Positions 1 to 8,968 of a DNA stretch of 64,000 bases are shown here, one piece after another (the first letter of the stretch is position 1; each line of letters starts with the position of its first letter). The position numbers and the translations under genes were made by a program. The DNA lies in the NCBI RefSeq assembly GCF_011046735.1, contig NZ_CP049258.1, forward strand, positions 4,606,001 to 4,670,000, given 5' to 3'. The notes below the pieces were generated by a model that was given only the letters and a program-made list of their open reading frames with translations, had not been told where the DNA came from and did not search any database. The stretch comes from Nordella sp. HKS 07 (GTDB lineage: Bacteria; Pseudomonadota; Alphaproteobacteria; Rhizobiales; Aestuariivirgaceae).

Positions 1-171
1 CTTGTACTTAGCAAGAGGCGTTGTTTGCTCATATTTGTAATCGTTCTGAAAACGAGTACTTGTCTGATTTCAAGCAGTTAAGGGTTTTTCCTCCGCTTAA
101 GGAAGGAGAGTAGCTGGGGGATTGCTATTGTACTGAACCGTCCTACGGTCTCCCCAAAGGAGGCCGATCAC

Positions 172-417
172 ATGACTATCGCCCTGTCAGATTGTGTGAG
201 AGCCGCTGTCCGAAAAGTGTTGGACGACATCGAAGTCAATGGCGGCTTCTTGGATGTATATGAGTCTGCCGCGCAAATTCAAATGGCTTTGCCGGATGAG
301 AACGTGGCATTGGAACATATCGTTGCCGCTATGCTGGCCGGACGAGGCGGCATCCAGGTAATTGAATTTGATCCGCCAGCTTTGATTATAGATATCATTG
401 TGCCGTTGCCTGCATAG
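172..417 (+). CDS. Small hypothetical protein, 81 aa
   Basis: I do not recognise this protein. It starts at an ATG with a strong ribosome binding site, AAAGGAGG at 156-163, eight bases upstream, which is the main reason to believe it is a real gene. The protein is soluble and acidic, with a helical first half (residues 1-50) and a hydrophobic, beta-prone tail rich in isoleucine. It has no signal peptide or membrane segment. It converges on the broken recombinase gene and is probably island cargo. The antisense reading of the same bases is unlikely to be a gene because it lacks a comparable ribosome binding site. Confidence 0.55.
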   Translation: MTIALSDCVRAAVRKVLDDIEVNGGFLDVYESAAQIQMALPDENVALEHIVAAMLAGRGGIQVIEFDPPALIIDIIVPLPA

Positions 418-426
418 CACGCCTTA

Positions 427-460
427 CCTGGTCAAATTTCAAACGCTCCGGATGACCAGG
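427..460. repeat. Inverted repeat between convergent genes
   Basis: CCTGGTCA at 427-434 is mirrored by TGACCAGG at 453-460 with an 18-base loop. It sits between the stop codons of the small hypothetical gene and the recombinase remnant. It could act as a bidirectional terminator, but there is no T-run on either side. Confidence 0.3.
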
Positions 461-477
461 CGAGTATCCGAGCCTAA

Positions 478-1176
478 TCAGCCGCTATGTAGCGACGGGC
501 TGCCGAGCACGCGAAAAACGGAACGCAAACTGAGGTCCAATTGCCTGGCGATCTCAACTTTCTTCATGCCTGCACTTGCCAGCGCCAAAATCTGATCGGC
601 CTTGGCCCAAGCTGTGGGTGCTCTACCCTTGTACCGGCCTTCCTTCTTTGCCTTCGCAATCCCCTCACGCTGCCGAGCAAGCATAATGTCTCGCTCGAAT
701 TGAGCGACCAGACGCAGGCCGGTGAGCGGATTGCTGGAGATCGCGATGCCCCATTCGCGGCGAGCCACCTGAAAAAGGTTGTGAAGCGTCGAAAACTCCC
801 TGCGGAGCGTATTGCTGCAGACCTTAAGCAGGCGCTGGTCCCGATAGGCGGCGAAGTCGGCTGGGGTGATTGCGTCAGCCCACTTGCGACAGATTGGATC
901 GCGAAGGAAGGCGTTCAGGACGATACGCTCGACTTGGTGCCCTTTCTTGCAGCTGCTGACGGTATCCCGGTAGCGGATCACCAGCTCCGAGAGGGCCGTT
1001 TGTTTGGAAGCCGAAACAGGTTTCACCGGCAGCTCGCCCCGCTCAAGTGCAGCTTCAGTCTACCTTGCCCATGTCACGGCATCGCGTTTGATCAGGAAAG
1101 ATTTGGAGACGGTTGGGTGGCCTTTGCGGCGAACCTGAACCTGCCAGCGGTTACCCCAGAACCTGAACGTAGCCAT
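478..1176 (-). pseudogene. Broken chimeric recombinase: tyrosine-integrase front joined to serine-recombinase tail
   Basis: Read from the ATG at 1176, which has GAGGAA a few bases upstream, the first 38 codons look like the N-terminus of a phage-type integrase (MATFRFWGNRWQVQVRR). An in-frame TAG at 1060-1062 then replaces what is normally a Gln codon (WAR*TEAALERG). The frame stays open to 478. The next 120 residues match the SAM-like core-binding domain of tyrosine integrases. At GLRL-VAQFERD the protein switches to the C-terminal tail of a Pin/resolvase-type serine recombinase (LARQREGIAKAKKEG, KGRAPTA) with a helix-turn-helix (EIARQLDLSLRSVFRVL). The catalytic Arg/His/Tyr box of one family and the catalytic serine domain of the other are both missing, so it cannot be an active recombinase. 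An internal restart at 1026 would give a 182-residue DNA-binding fragment. Confidence 0.75.
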
Positions 1177-1188
1177 GCGTCTTTTCCT

Positions 1189-1212
1189 CGCTGTGACACC
1201 AGTGTGACAGCG
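1189..1212. promoter_or_regulatory. Palindrome upstream of the recombinase start
   Basis: CGCTGT and ACAGCG bracket an inner ACAC/GTGT pair, giving a nearly perfect 24-base palindrome about 12 bases upstream of the recombinase ATG. It could be an operator or an arm-type binding site for the integrase. Function is inferred from position only. Confidence 0.35.
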
Positions 1213-1277
1213 TTGATCTAACCGGCTTTTCGCTTGCTAACCCCGGTGGCCAACTTATTGATTACAAGGCCAAATCA

Positions 1278-1353
1278 TGGTGGGCGATACTGGACTCGAA
1301 CCAGTGACCCCTGCGATGTGAACACAGTGCTCTACCAACTGAGCTAATCGCCC
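1278..1353 (-). tRNA. tRNA-Val (anticodon CAC)
   Basis: The complement folds into a complete 76-base cloverleaf. The acceptor stem GGGCGAT pairs perfectly with ATCGCCC, followed by a discriminator A and an encoded CCA. The D-arm contains AGCTCAGTTGGTAGAGC, the anticodon loop is TTCACAT with anticodon CAC, and the T-arm contains GGTTCGAGTCC. CAC reads GUG valine codons. Its 3' end is the likely attachment site of the neighbouring island. Confidence 0.97.
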
Positions 1354-1425
1354 GTACCAAGGGTGCCGCGATATAGGGTCGCCGGCTGGGGAAAGTCAAG
1401 AATGGAACCGCATTCTTTCCCCGAT

Positions 1426-2097
1426 TCAGCCGTCAAGCAGCCCCATGATCGGCTCGAACGCTTCGTCGAAGCGGCTGACCAGGATATCCGGGCAGAATTC
1501 CGCGATCGGCCGCGGCGTGTAGCCGAAGGTCACGCCGACGATCGGCACGCCCGCGGCCCGGGCGGTCAGCACGTCGGTCTCGCTGTCGCCGATGAGGAGC
1601 GAAGGCGAATCGGTCCGGTCCATGCGCTTTAGGGTCTCGCGATAGGGAGCTGGATCGGGCTTGGCGACCCCGATCGTATCGGCACCGATGATGGCCCCGA
1701 AATAGTGGCGCATCCCCAGCGTGTCGATGAGCTTGACCGATAGCCCTTCCTGCTTGTTGGTGCACACGCCGATGCTGATGCCTTCCGCCCTGAGCTTGTC
1801 GAGGAGCGCCAGGCAGCCCGGAAATGGTACGCTGCCGACGGCGATATTGTCGCTGTAGAAGGCGACGAATTTCTCATAGAGGGGCTCGATTGCCGGGGCG
1901 TCATAGGCCTCGCCGGTCGCCGCCAGTCCGCGCTGGATGAGTTTGCGCGCGCCGTGCCCGACAAAGGCGCGTACCTCATCCAGGCTCACCTCGCGGCGGC
2001 CGCAATGGGAAAGAACATGATTGGTGGCGCGCCACAGATCGGGAGCGGTGTCGACGAGGGTCCCGTCGAGATCGAAGATAACGGCTCTTTGGGTCAT
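1426..2097 (-). CDS. gph: Phosphoglycolate phosphatase, HAD superfamily
   Basis: Gph removes phosphate from 2-phosphoglycolate in the cytoplasm, a salvage step for damage to DNA 3' ends and for RuBisCO side products. All four HAD motifs are visible: the nucleophile motif DLDGTLVDT (Asp9 and Asp11), Thr113 in VCTNK, Lys146 in VAKPDP, and the metal-binding IGDSETD with Asp171 and Asp175. The helical cap lies between residues 17 and 90. The length of 223 residues is normal for the family. The gene stands alone, ending about 70 bases from the tRNA-Val 5' end. A different small phosphomonoester as substrate is possible, since HAD substrate range is hard to read from sequence. Confidence 0.85.
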   Translation of the reverse strand: MTQRAVIFDLDGTLVDTAPDLWRATNHVLSHCGRREVSLDEVRAFVGHGARKLIQRGLAATGEAYDAPAIEPLYEKFVAFYSDNIAVGSVPFPGCLALLDKLRAEGISIGVCTNKQEGLSVKLIDTLGMRHYFGAIIGADTIGVAKPDPAPYRETLKRMDRTDSPSLLIGDSETDVLTARAAGVPIVGVTFGYTPRPIAEFCPDILVSRFDEAFEPIMGLLDG

Positions 2098-2304
2098 GAT
2101 GGCGGCTTATCGGCAAAGCGGGCGGGATTTGCAAGCTGTGCCGGCCGCTGGGCAGGCATGAGATCAAGGGTTTTGCGGTTCGAGCTGCCCCTGTGCTAAG
2201 ACGCCGCCGCGAAGGCGTGAGGCCTCTGGCCGGCGCCCCCTATATTCAGTATCGGGCCCTCATCCCCGCGGGATCGACGGCCCATCGGACAAGGAGACGG
2301 AATC

Positions 2305-3780
2305 ATGGATATCCGCAAGACCCAGGCGCTCAGCGACATCCTGAAGGACAAATCGCTGCTCAAGGACAAATGCTACATCGACGGCAAGTGGGTCTCGGGC
2401 AAGACGGCGATCGACGTCACCAACCCGGTGAATGAGGACGTGATCGGCGCGGTACCGGATCTGGGCCAGGCCGAGACCAAGGCGGCCATCGAGGCGGCGG
2501 CCAAGGCCCAGAAGGCCTGGGGCGCCAAGCCTGCGAAGGAGCGCGCCCAGATCCTGCGCAAATGGTTCAACCTGATGATGGAGAACCAGGAAGACCTCGC
2601 CCAGATCATGACGGCCGAGCAGGGCAAGCCGCTCGCCGAATCGCGCGGCGAGATCGCCTATGGCGCCGCCTTCGTCGAATTCTTCGCCGAGGAGGCCAAG
2701 CGCATCTATGGCGAGACGATTCCCTCGCCCTGGCCCAATGCGCGCATCGTCACCATCCGCCAGCCGATCGGCGTCGTCGGCGCCATCACGCCGTGGAATT
2801 TTCCCAATGCGATGATCACCCGCAAGGCCGGCCCGGCACTGGCCGCCGGCTGCACCTTCGTCTGCAAGCCGGCGAGCGAGACGCCGCTTTCCGCTTTGGC
2901 GCTGTGCGAGCTCGCCGAGCGCGCCGGCATTCCGGCCGGCGTCTTCAACGTCCTCACCGGCAAGGCGAAGCCCATTGGCGGCGAGCTCACCTCGAACCCG
3001 CTGGTCCGCATTCTCACCTTCACCGGCTCCACCGAGATCGGCAAGCTGCTCATGCAGCAATGCGCCTCGACGGTGAAGAAGGTCGGGCTCGAGCTGGGCG
3101 GCAACGCGCCCTTCATCGTCTTCGACGATGCCGATCTCGATGCCGCGGTGCAGGGCGCCATGGCGTCGAAATACCGCAATGCCGGCCAGACCTGCGTCTG
3201 CGCCAACCGCATCCTGGTCCAGGACAAGGTCTATGACGCCTTCGCCGCCAAATTCGCCGAGGCGGTGAATAAGCTCAAAGTCGGCAATGGCGTCGAGCAG
3301 GGCGTCACCACCGGCCCGCTGATCAACGTGGCGGCGGTCAAGAAGGTGCGCGAGCATATCGATGACGCGGTGAGCAAAGGCGCCCAGATCGTGGTCGGCG
3401 GCAATGAGCTCGGCGGCAATTTCTTCGAGCCGACGATCCTGCGCGACGTCACCACGAAGATGGCGGTGGCGCGCGAGGAGACCTTCGGTCCGGTAGCGCC
3501 GCTCTTCCGCTTCTCGACGGAAGAAGAAGCTATCCGCATGGCCAACGACACCGAATTCGGCCTCGCCTGCTATTTCTACACGCGCGACATCGGCCGCGTC
3601 TGGCGCGTCGCCGAAGGCCTCGAATACGGCATCGTCGGCATCAATGAAGGCATCATCTCGACCGAGGTGGCGCCGTTCGGCGGTGTCAAGGAGTCGGGCA
3701 TCGGCCGCGAAGGCTCGCGCCACGGCGTCGAGGAATTCACCGAGATCAAGTACATGCTCATGGGCGGTCTCGGATCGTAA
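2305..3780 (+). CDS. gabD: NAD(P)-dependent succinate-semialdehyde dehydrogenase (aldehyde dehydrogenase family)
   Basis: This 491-residue protein is a full-length aldehyde dehydrogenase. The cofactor-binding stretch ITPWNFPNAM is near residue 161, FTGSTEIGKLL near 239, the general base Glu263 is in LELGG, and the nucleophile Cys297 is in GQTC. Overall it most resembles GabD, which oxidises succinate semialdehyde to succinate at the end of the GABA shunt. A ribosome binding site AAGGAGA lies nine bases before the ATG. No gabT or GABA transporter is next to it, so the substrate rests on family resemblance. Glutarate-semialdehyde dehydrogenase is the main alternative. Confidence 0.85.
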   Translation: MDIRKTQALSDILKDKSLLKDKCYIDGKWVSGKTAIDVTNPVNEDVIGAVPDLGQAETKAAIEAAAKAQKAWGAKPAKERAQILRKWFNLMMENQEDLAQIMTAEQGKPLAESRGEIAYGAAFVEFFAEEAKRIYGETIPSPWPNARIVTIRQPIGVVGAITPWNFPNAMITRKAGPALAAGCTFVCKPASETPLSALALCELAERAGIPAGVFNVLTGKAKPIGGELTSNPLVRILTFTGSTEIGKLLMQQCASTVKKVGLELGGNAPFIVFDDADLDAAVQGAMASKYRNAGQTCVCANRILVQDKVYDAFAAKFAEAVNKLKVGNGVEQGVTTGPLINVAAVKKVREHIDDAVSKGAQIVVGGNELGGNFFEPTILRDVTTKMAVAREETFGPVAPLFRFSTEEEAIRMANDTEFGLACYFYTRDIGRVWRVAEGLEYGIVGINEGIISTEVAPFGGVKESGIGREGSRHGVEEFTEIKYMLMGGLGS

Positions 3781-3796
3781 ACCGAAAATCGCCTCT

Positions 3797-3948
3797 TCCC
3801 CCGCGGGGGTAGAGGGCTAGGGTGAGGGGGAACCGACGTGGAAGTTTCTCTGAGATGAAGAGCAAAATCACTGTCAGTTCCCCCTCACCCTCCCAATGCG
3901 TTGCATTGGGTCCCTTCCTCTCCCCCGATGGGGGCGAGGGTATAGATT
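3797..3948. repeat. Dispersed palindromic intergenic repeats (CCCTCACCCTCCC type)
   Basis: The gap between the gabD-like gene and rpiA holds CCCCCGCGGGGG followed by GGGTGAGGGGG, then a mirror block CCCCCTCACCCTCCCAATGC-GTTGCATTGGG and CCCCCGATGGGGG. The same word families recur at 6041-6268 and, more loosely, at 16137-16320. They are short dispersed repeats that could form hairpins at the 3' end of the upstream transcript. Confidence 0.65.
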
Positions 3949-3972
3949 TGCGTACTCCAACACCGAGGTTCC

Positions 3973-4665
3973 ATGACGCCTGACGATCGCAAGAAGGCGG
4001 CGGCGCTGGCCGCTGTCGCCCATATATCCTCGGGCATGAAGCTGGGCCTCGGCACCGGCTCGACCGCCAAGCATTTCGTCGATGCGGTGGGCGAGAAGGT
4101 GAAGCAGGGCTGGGATCTTCTCTGCGTGCCGACCTCGGAAGCGACGCGCAAGCAGGCCGAAAGCCTCGGGATCCGGCTCACCACGCTCGACGAGACACCG
4201 GTGCTCGACGTGACCGTCGACGGCGCCGACGAGCTCGATGGCGAATTGCGCCTCATCAAGGGCGGCGGCGGCGCGCTTCTGCGCGAAAAAATCGTCGCCT
4301 CGTCGTCGCGCAAGATGATCGTCATCGCCGATGACAGCAAGAAGGTCGCGACGCTCGGCAAGTTCCCCTTGCCGGTCGAGGTCGTGCCTTTCGGCCTCAA
4401 GGCGACCGGCATCAAGATCGACAAGGCGCTCGCCTGGTCGGGCAACAAGGGCGCGCTCACGCTGCGTGTGCGCGACGGCAAGCCCTTCGTCACCGACAAT
4501 GGCAATGTCATCCTCGACTGCGCGCTCGGGCGCATCGAGAGCCCGGAGAAGCTCGCCGCGGCCCTTTCCTCCATTCCAGGTGTCGTCGATCACGGCCTCT
4601 TCATCGGCATGGCGAGCCTTGCCATCATCGCCACCGAGAACGGCGTCGAAACTCTCGAAAAATGA
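3973..4665 (+). CDS. rpiA: Ribose-5-phosphate isomerase A
   Basis: RpiA interconverts ribose-5-phosphate and ribulose-5-phosphate in the non-oxidative pentose phosphate pathway. The 230-residue length is normal. Diagnostic motifs are present: the phosphate loop [15 protein letters not shown] near residue 22, VDGADELD near residue 80 with the catalytic Asp, and [12 protein letters not shown] near residue 95. Its TGA overlaps the ATG of gor by four bases, so the two are cotranscribed. The link is sensible, since the pentose phosphate pathway makes the NADPH that glutathione reductase uses. Confidence 0.95.
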   Translation: MTPDDRKKAAALAAVAHISSGMKLGLGTGSTAKHFVDAVGEKVKQGWDLLCVPTSEATRKQAESLGIRLTTLDETPVLDVTVDGADELDGELRLIKGGGGALLREKIVASSSRKMIVIADDSKKVATLGKFPLPVEVVPFGLKATGIKIDKALAWSGNKGALTLRVRDGKPFVTDNGNVILDCALGRIESPEKLAAALSSIPGVVDHGLFIGMASLAIIATENGVETLEK

Positions 4666-6023
4666 CCAAGCACGACTACGATCTCTTCGTCATCGGCGCC
4701 GGGTCGGGCGGTGTCCGGGCGGCGCGCATCGCAGCCCAGCACGGCGCCAAGGTCGCGGTCGCGGAGGAGTATCGTGTCGGCGGCACCTGCGTGATCCGCG
4801 GCTGCGTGCCGAAGAAGCTCTTCGTATATGCGAGCCAGTATGCCGAAGCCTTCGAGGATGCGGTCGGCTTCGGTTGGACGACCGAAAAAGTCTCGTTCGA
4901 CTGGGCGACCCTCGTCGCCAACAAGGACAAGGAGATCGACCGGCTCAACAAGGCCTATATCCGCAATCTCGAAAGCGCCGGCGCCGAGCTCATCATGGCG
5001 CGCGCCGCCTTAGAGGACCGCCACACCGTGGCGCTGTCCGACGGCCGCAAGGTCACCGCCAGATATATCCTCATCGCAACCGGCGCCACGCCTTTCGTGC
5101 CGTCGCATCTGCCTGGGCGCGAGCTCGCCATCACCTCCAACGAGGCTTTTCATCTCGAGCAGCTGCCACGCCGCATCTGCATCGTCGGCGGCGGCTATAT
5201 AGCGGTCGAATTCGCCGGCATCTTCAACAATCTCGGCGTCGAGACGGTTCTGATCTATCGCGGCGAGAAAATCCTGCGCGGCTTCGACGAGGATCTGCGC
5301 GATCATCTGACCGCGGAGATGCACAAGAAGGGTATCGAATTCCGCACCCGTTGCGACGTAGCGAAGGTCGAAAGTTCGGGTGGCGGCGTGCGCGTCACCT
5401 GCACCGACGATGCGGTATTCGGCGCCAGCCATATCATGTATGCGACCGGACGTATTCCGAAAGTGATGGGGCTCGGGCTCGACAAGGCCGGTGTCGAGCT
5501 GACGCCGCATTATGCGGTGAAGGTCGATGAGTATTCGCGCTCCAGCGTCGACAACATCTATGCGGTGGGCGACGTCACCAACCGCCTCAATCTGACACCC
5601 GTCGCCATCCGCGAGGGTCACGCCTTCGCCGACACCGTGTTCGGCGGCCGCAACATCGCGGTCGATCACAGCAAGGTGCCGACCGCCGTCTTCTCGCAGC
5701 CCGAGATCGGCACCGTCGGCATGACCGAGGCCCAGGCGCGCGAATTCTCGCCGAAGATCGATATCTACAAGACGTCCTTCCGCCCGATGCGCCACACTCT
5801 GTCGGGGCGCGACGAGCGCATGCTGATGAAGCTGGTCGTCGATGGGACAAGCGACAAGGTGCTCGGCTGTCATATCGTCGGGCCGGATGCGGGCGAGATG
5901 GCGCAGCTTCTCGCCATCGCCGTCAGGATGGGCGCGACCAAGGCCGATTTCGACGCCACCATGGCGCTCCATCCCACCGCCGCCGAGGAACTGGTGACCA
6001 TGCGCCAGAAATGGACCGGTTGA
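4662..6023 (+). CDS. gor: Glutathione-disulfide reductase
   Basis: The enzyme reduces oxidised glutathione with NADPH and FAD in the cytoplasm. The FAD-binding motif [11 protein letters not shown] is near residue 12 and the redox-active pair is in [14 protein letters not shown]. The NAD(P)-binding motif [13 protein letters not shown] is near residue 175, and the stretch [15 protein letters not shown] is typical of the second FAD motif. The dimerisation-domain motif with the catalytic His is [13 protein letters not shown] at the C-terminus. Its 453 residues are standard. The start overlaps the rpiA stop (ATGA), giving a two-gene operon. Confidence 0.95.
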   Translation: MTKHDYDLFVIGAGSGGVRAARIAAQHGAKVAVAEEYRVGGTCVIRGCVPKKLFVYASQYAEAFEDAVGFGWTTEKVSFDWATLVANKDKEIDRLNKAYIRNLESAGAELIMARAALEDRHTVALSDGRKVTARYILIATGATPFVPSHLPGRELAITSNEAFHLEQLPRRICIVGGGYIAVEFAGIFNNLGVETVLIYRGEKILRGFDEDLRDHLTAEMHKKGIEFRTRCDVAKVESSGGGVRVTCTDDAVFGASHIMYATGRIPKVMGLGLDKAGVELTPHYAVKVDEYSRSSVDNIYAVGDVTNRLNLTPVAIREGHAFADTVFGGRNIAVDHSKVPTAVFSQPEIGTVGMTEAQAREFSPKIDIYKTSFRPMRHTLSGRDERMLMKLVVDGTSDKVLGCHIVGPDAGEMAQLLAIAVRMGATKADFDATMALHPTAAEELVTMRQKWTG

Positions 6024-6346
6024 GGGGCGCATCGGCGCTTTTACCCTCGCCCCGCAAGCGAAGCGCAGCGGGGAGAGGGAAGGGCCCGCCGCAAAGCGGC
6101 GGGAAGGGTGAGGGGCTGGGGCATCGACAGCATGTCTCGTCGAAAATGGTCATGCCCTGCCAGCAAGCCCGGCTTGGAATTTCGAGACCAAACACGCCGA
6201 TGCCCCTCACCCTCCCATTGCTTCGCAATGGGCCCCTCCCTCTCCCCTCTTCGAGGGGCGAGGGGTAACACTGCGACCCGGCGACACATGCCGTAGCGCA
6301 ACGATCCGACTATGCTTCGCCGCTTCCGTTTTTGGGAGGTCAGGCG
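6024..6346. repeat. Intergenic region with palindromic repeats
   Basis: No gene is seen in this 323-base gap. It holds two copies of the dispersed repeat in opposite orientation: GCAGCGGGGAGAGGGAAGGG with GCGGCGGGAAGGGTGAGGGG at 6075-6118, and CCCTCACCCTCCCATTGC-TTCGCAATGGGCCCC with CCCCTCTTCGAGGGG at 6200-6268. The second block can form strong hairpins. The last 70 bases probably carry the promoter of the DUF3422 gene. Confidence 0.65.
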
Positions 6347-7633
6347 ATGAATCTCGAGCCGCATCCGTTGCGCGGCGCCGTTTTGGGCGAGGTGCATGCG
6401 CGCCCCTTCGCGGCGATCTCGCCGCCCTTGCGCATCCTGCATTTCGCCTTCATGACCGATGCCGATCTCGCCGCTCGCGATCGTCAGGCTTTCGGTGAAT
6501 TCGTCGCCGCGCGCGGCCATCGCGGGCCCGATGCCGCCTCCCGGCATTATCGCATCGCCTTTCCCGACTCCGCTCTGCGCTGGGAGCAGCATGCCGAGTT
6601 CACGACCTACACTTGGGAATTCGCCAATCACGACCGCGCCCCCTTCGCCCGTCCCACCGGAGAGTTGCAGAAGCTCATGCAGCAGCTGCCACAGCCTGGA
6701 CCTTTGCTCGTGGCGGCCGACCTGCATCTCCTCTCCGAAGCCGATGGCGGCGACTGGCAGAAGCTGTTCGACCCGACCAGCCTCGTTGCCTTCGAGACCG
6801 AGTCGGGCGATGCGCGCGCCGCCACCGATTTCCTGGCGGCGAGCGACGGCTTCGTGCGTCTTCTGGTGCTCGATCGCGGCATGTCGCCATTGCGCGCCGG
6901 CATCTTCGTGCAGCAGCTTCTCGAGCTCGAAACCTACCGCACCTTCTGCCTGCTCGGTCTGCCGGAGGCGCAGAGGCTGCAGCCGGTGGTGCGCCGCATC
7001 GAGCAGTCGCTGGGCGAGATCACCGCCGAGATGACGAAGACCGAAGGTCTCACCGCCAACAAGGCGTTGCTGCAGCGCCTGATGGCGGTGGCGGGTGAGC
7101 TCGAGGCGGGCGCCAGCCAGTCGCGGTTCCGCTTCGGCGCCACGCGGGCCTATGCCGAGATCGTGCGGGCGAGACTTGCCTCGCTGCGCGAGACGCCGAT
7201 CGGCGACCATCAGACCATTGCGGGCTTCATGGATCGCCGCCTGATGCCGGCGATCCGCACCTGCTTCAGCATGCAGGACCGCCAGGCCGATCTCTCCGCC
7301 AAGCTGATGCATGCCGCCAATCTGCTGCGCACCCGCGTCGACATCGATGTCGAGGAGCTGAATGGCGATCTGTTGAAGGGCATGAGTGAGAGCGCCCGTA
7401 TGCAGCTGCGCCTGCAGCAGACGGTCGAGGGCCTGTCCATCGCCGCCATCAGCTATTATGTGGCGGGACTTCTGGGTTACGTGCTCGAGATCCTGCCTGA
7501 GGACGCGCTGCCGGTCGGCGTCAAATACGTCAAGGCGGCGATGATCGTGGCGATCGTCGCCGTCATCACCTTAATCGTACTGAGTATAAGGCGGCGGCAC
7601 TCCGAGCAGGTACCGGCGGGGCGGATGGAATAA
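6347..7633 (+). CDS. DUF3422 family protein, membrane-anchored
   Basis: The protein matches DUF3422, a family of unknown function common in proteobacteria. The N-terminal signature is LGEVHARPF, followed by a long soluble domain containing YTWEF, a typical family segment. The C-terminus has two membrane segments (about residues 365-385 and 395-418) and ends in RRR-rich cytoplasmic residues. I chose the ATG at 6347 because GGGAGGT lies seven bases upstream; a TTG at 6332 would place the start inside that ribosome binding site. The ECF sigma gene follows after 39 bases, so the three genes may share a transcript. Confidence 0.8.
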   Translation: MNLEPHPLRGAVLGEVHARPFAAISPPLRILHFAFMTDADLAARDRQAFGEFVAARGHRGPDAASRHYRIAFPDSALRWEQHAEFTTYTWEFANHDRAPFARPTGELQKLMQQLPQPGPLLVAADLHLLSEADGGDWQKLFDPTSLVAFETESGDARAATDFLAASDGFVRLLVLDRGMSPLRAGIFVQQLLELETYRTFCLLGLPEAQRLQPVVRRIEQSLGEITAEMTKTEGLTANKALLQRLMAVAGELEAGASQSRFRFGATRAYAEIVRARLASLRETPIGDHQTIAGFMDRRLMPAIRTCFSMQDRQADLSAKLMHAANLLRTRVDIDVEELNGDLLKGMSESARMQLRLQQTVEGLSIAAISYYVAGLLGYVLEILPEDALPVGVKYVKAAMIVAIVAVITLIVLSIRRRHSEQVPAGRME

Positions 7634-7672
7634 ACTGCAGGCGTGCACTGTATCCGGGAATAAAGGTCGCTG

Positions 7673-8182
7673 ATGAATTTCCGCGCGGATCTGACAGCCG
7701 AGATACCCTACCTGCGCCGCTTCGCCCGGGCATTGACCGGCGATCCGGCGCTGGCGGACGATCTTGTCCAGGATTGCATCGAGCGGGCGCTGGTGAAGGC
7801 TCATCTCTACGATCCGACGCGGCCGCTCCGGGCGTGGCTGTATGCCGTCCTGCGCAATATCCATGTCAGCGGGCTGCGGCGCGAGCGGCGGGCGGGGATC
7901 GTCAAGACGGTGGATGACCTTTCCGATCCGGAGGTCATGCTGAAGCCGACCCAGGAGGGCGAGACATTGCTGCTGCAGGTGGCGAGCGCGCTCGACCGGC
8001 TGCCCGATCAGCAACGCGAGGTGATGATCCTCGTGGCGGTGGAGGACATGAGCTATCGCGATGTCGCCGAGATCATCGGGGTGCCGGTGGGAACCGTGAT
8101 GTCGCGTCTGTCGCGGGCGCGCAGCGCCTTGCGCGAACTGATAGGCGAGGGGGCGAAACCCTCCTTGAGACGGGTGAAATGA
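7673..8182 (+). CDS. ECF-type RNA polymerase sigma factor
   Basis: This 169-residue protein has the two-domain layout of ECF sigma factors. Region 2 (residues 9-70) contains FARALTGDPALADDLVQDCIERAL, a typical core-binding and -10 recognition segment, and RAWLYAVLRNIH. Region 4 (residues 100-155) contains LPDQQREVMILVAVEDMSYRDVAEIIGVPVGTVMSRLSRAR, a -35-binding helix-turn-helix. It directs RNA polymerase to a small stress regulon that cannot be read from this window. Its stop overlaps the start of the next gene, which encodes its probable anti-sigma factor. Confidence 0.9.
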   Translation: MNFRADLTAEIPYLRRFARALTGDPALADDLVQDCIERALVKAHLYDPTRPLRAWLYAVLRNIHVSGLRRERRAGIVKTVDDLSDPEVMLKPTQEGETLLLQVASALDRLPDQQREVMILVAVEDMSYRDVAEIIGVPVGTVMSRLSRARSALRELIGEGAKPSLRRVK

Positions 8183-8937
8183 CAGAGCCGAACCATAGCG
8201 AAGACTGGTCATTGCATGCCTATGCCGATGGCGAGATCGCCGGACAGGAAAGCCGGGCGCTGGATGAGCGCCTTGCCAATGACCCCGCGGCGCGCGCCAA
8301 GGTGGAGGCCTGGCGGCGCCAGAAGGCCTGGCTCAAGGAAGCGTTCGACCCGGTGCTGGACGAGACGGTGCCGGGCCCGATCAAGGCCGCCCTGCGCCAG
8401 CGCCGTGGCTTCACCCTGTCGCCCTACGCCATCGCCGCCGCCCTGGCCCTCTTGATCCTCGGCGGTGCCGGGGGCTGGTTCGCCAATATCCAGATGAGCG
8501 CGCCGCAGGCCAGGCAGTTCGCCGATCTCGCCATCGAGGCGCATGAGATCTACACTCATGAGAACCGTCATGCGGTCGAGGTCGCCGCCAGCGAGGGCGA
8601 TCATCTGACGGCCTGGCTGTCAAAACGCATCGGCCAGCAACTCGTCGTGCCCGATCTGAGTGCCAAGGGATACACCTTCCTGGGCGGCCGCCTTCTGGCG
8701 GCGGGAGCGCAGCCGGCGGCCCAGCTGATGTATGAGGATCAGGCCAAGCGCCGCATCACCGTTTTCGTCGCCGCCAATCAGTCCAACAAGGAAACAACGT
8801 TCCTGATGACCGAGAAGGACAATGTGACGGCCTGCTACTGGCTCGACGGCCCGCTGGGCTTCGTCATTACCGGCGAGGCGAGCCGCGACGAAATCGTCGC
8901 GCTCGCCCACATGGTCTATCAGTCCTTCGAGAGCTGA
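8179..8937 (+). CDS. Membrane anti-sigma factor partner of the upstream ECF sigma
   Basis: This 252-residue protein starts within the sigma gene (ATGA overlap). The N-terminal 65 residues are a cytoplasmic segment with the pattern HAYADGEIAGQESRALDERL, typical of anti-sigma domains without the zinc HCC motif. One membrane helix follows (YAIAAALALLILGGAGGWF, about residues 86-105), and the rest is periplasmic. By analogy with similar pairs, it holds the sigma factor inactive until a signal in the envelope releases it. The periplasmic part may sense that signal. The stimulus is unknown. Confidence 0.8.
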   Translation: MTEPNHSEDWSLHAYADGEIAGQESRALDERLANDPAARAKVEAWRRQKAWLKEAFDPVLDETVPGPIKAALRQRRGFTLSPYAIAAALALLILGGAGGWFANIQMSAPQARQFADLAIEAHEIYTHENRHAVEVAASEGDHLTAWLSKRIGQQLVVPDLSAKGYTFLGGRLLAAGAQPAAQLMYEDQAKRRITVFVAANQSNKETTFLMTEKDNVTACYWLDGPLGFVITGEASRDEIVALAHMVYQSFES

Positions 8938-8968
8938 CGTCATCACCCCGGGTCAGAACGGAAAAAGC

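Larger units (their letters stand above)
1..1277. mobile_element. Probable end of a genomic island integrated at tRNA-Val
   Basis: The stretch lies directly against the 3' end of a tRNA-Val gene and holds a recombinase gene that starts about 100 bases from the tRNA and reads away from it, the usual arrangement for tRNA-targeted islands. The first 170 bases are visibly richer in A and T than the housekeeping genes that follow. The rest of the island would lie to the left of the window, and the second attachment site cannot be seen. Inference from layout, not proven. Confidence 0.45.

Noticed and set aside
541-1221. 226-codon plus-strand open frame over the recombinase
   Set aside because: No domain; the opposite strand carries clear recombinase homology.
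2260-3723. 487-codon open frame opposite gabD
   Set aside because: It mirrors the codon pattern of the real gene on the other strand, has no recognisable domain and no ribosome binding site. High GC creates such frames.
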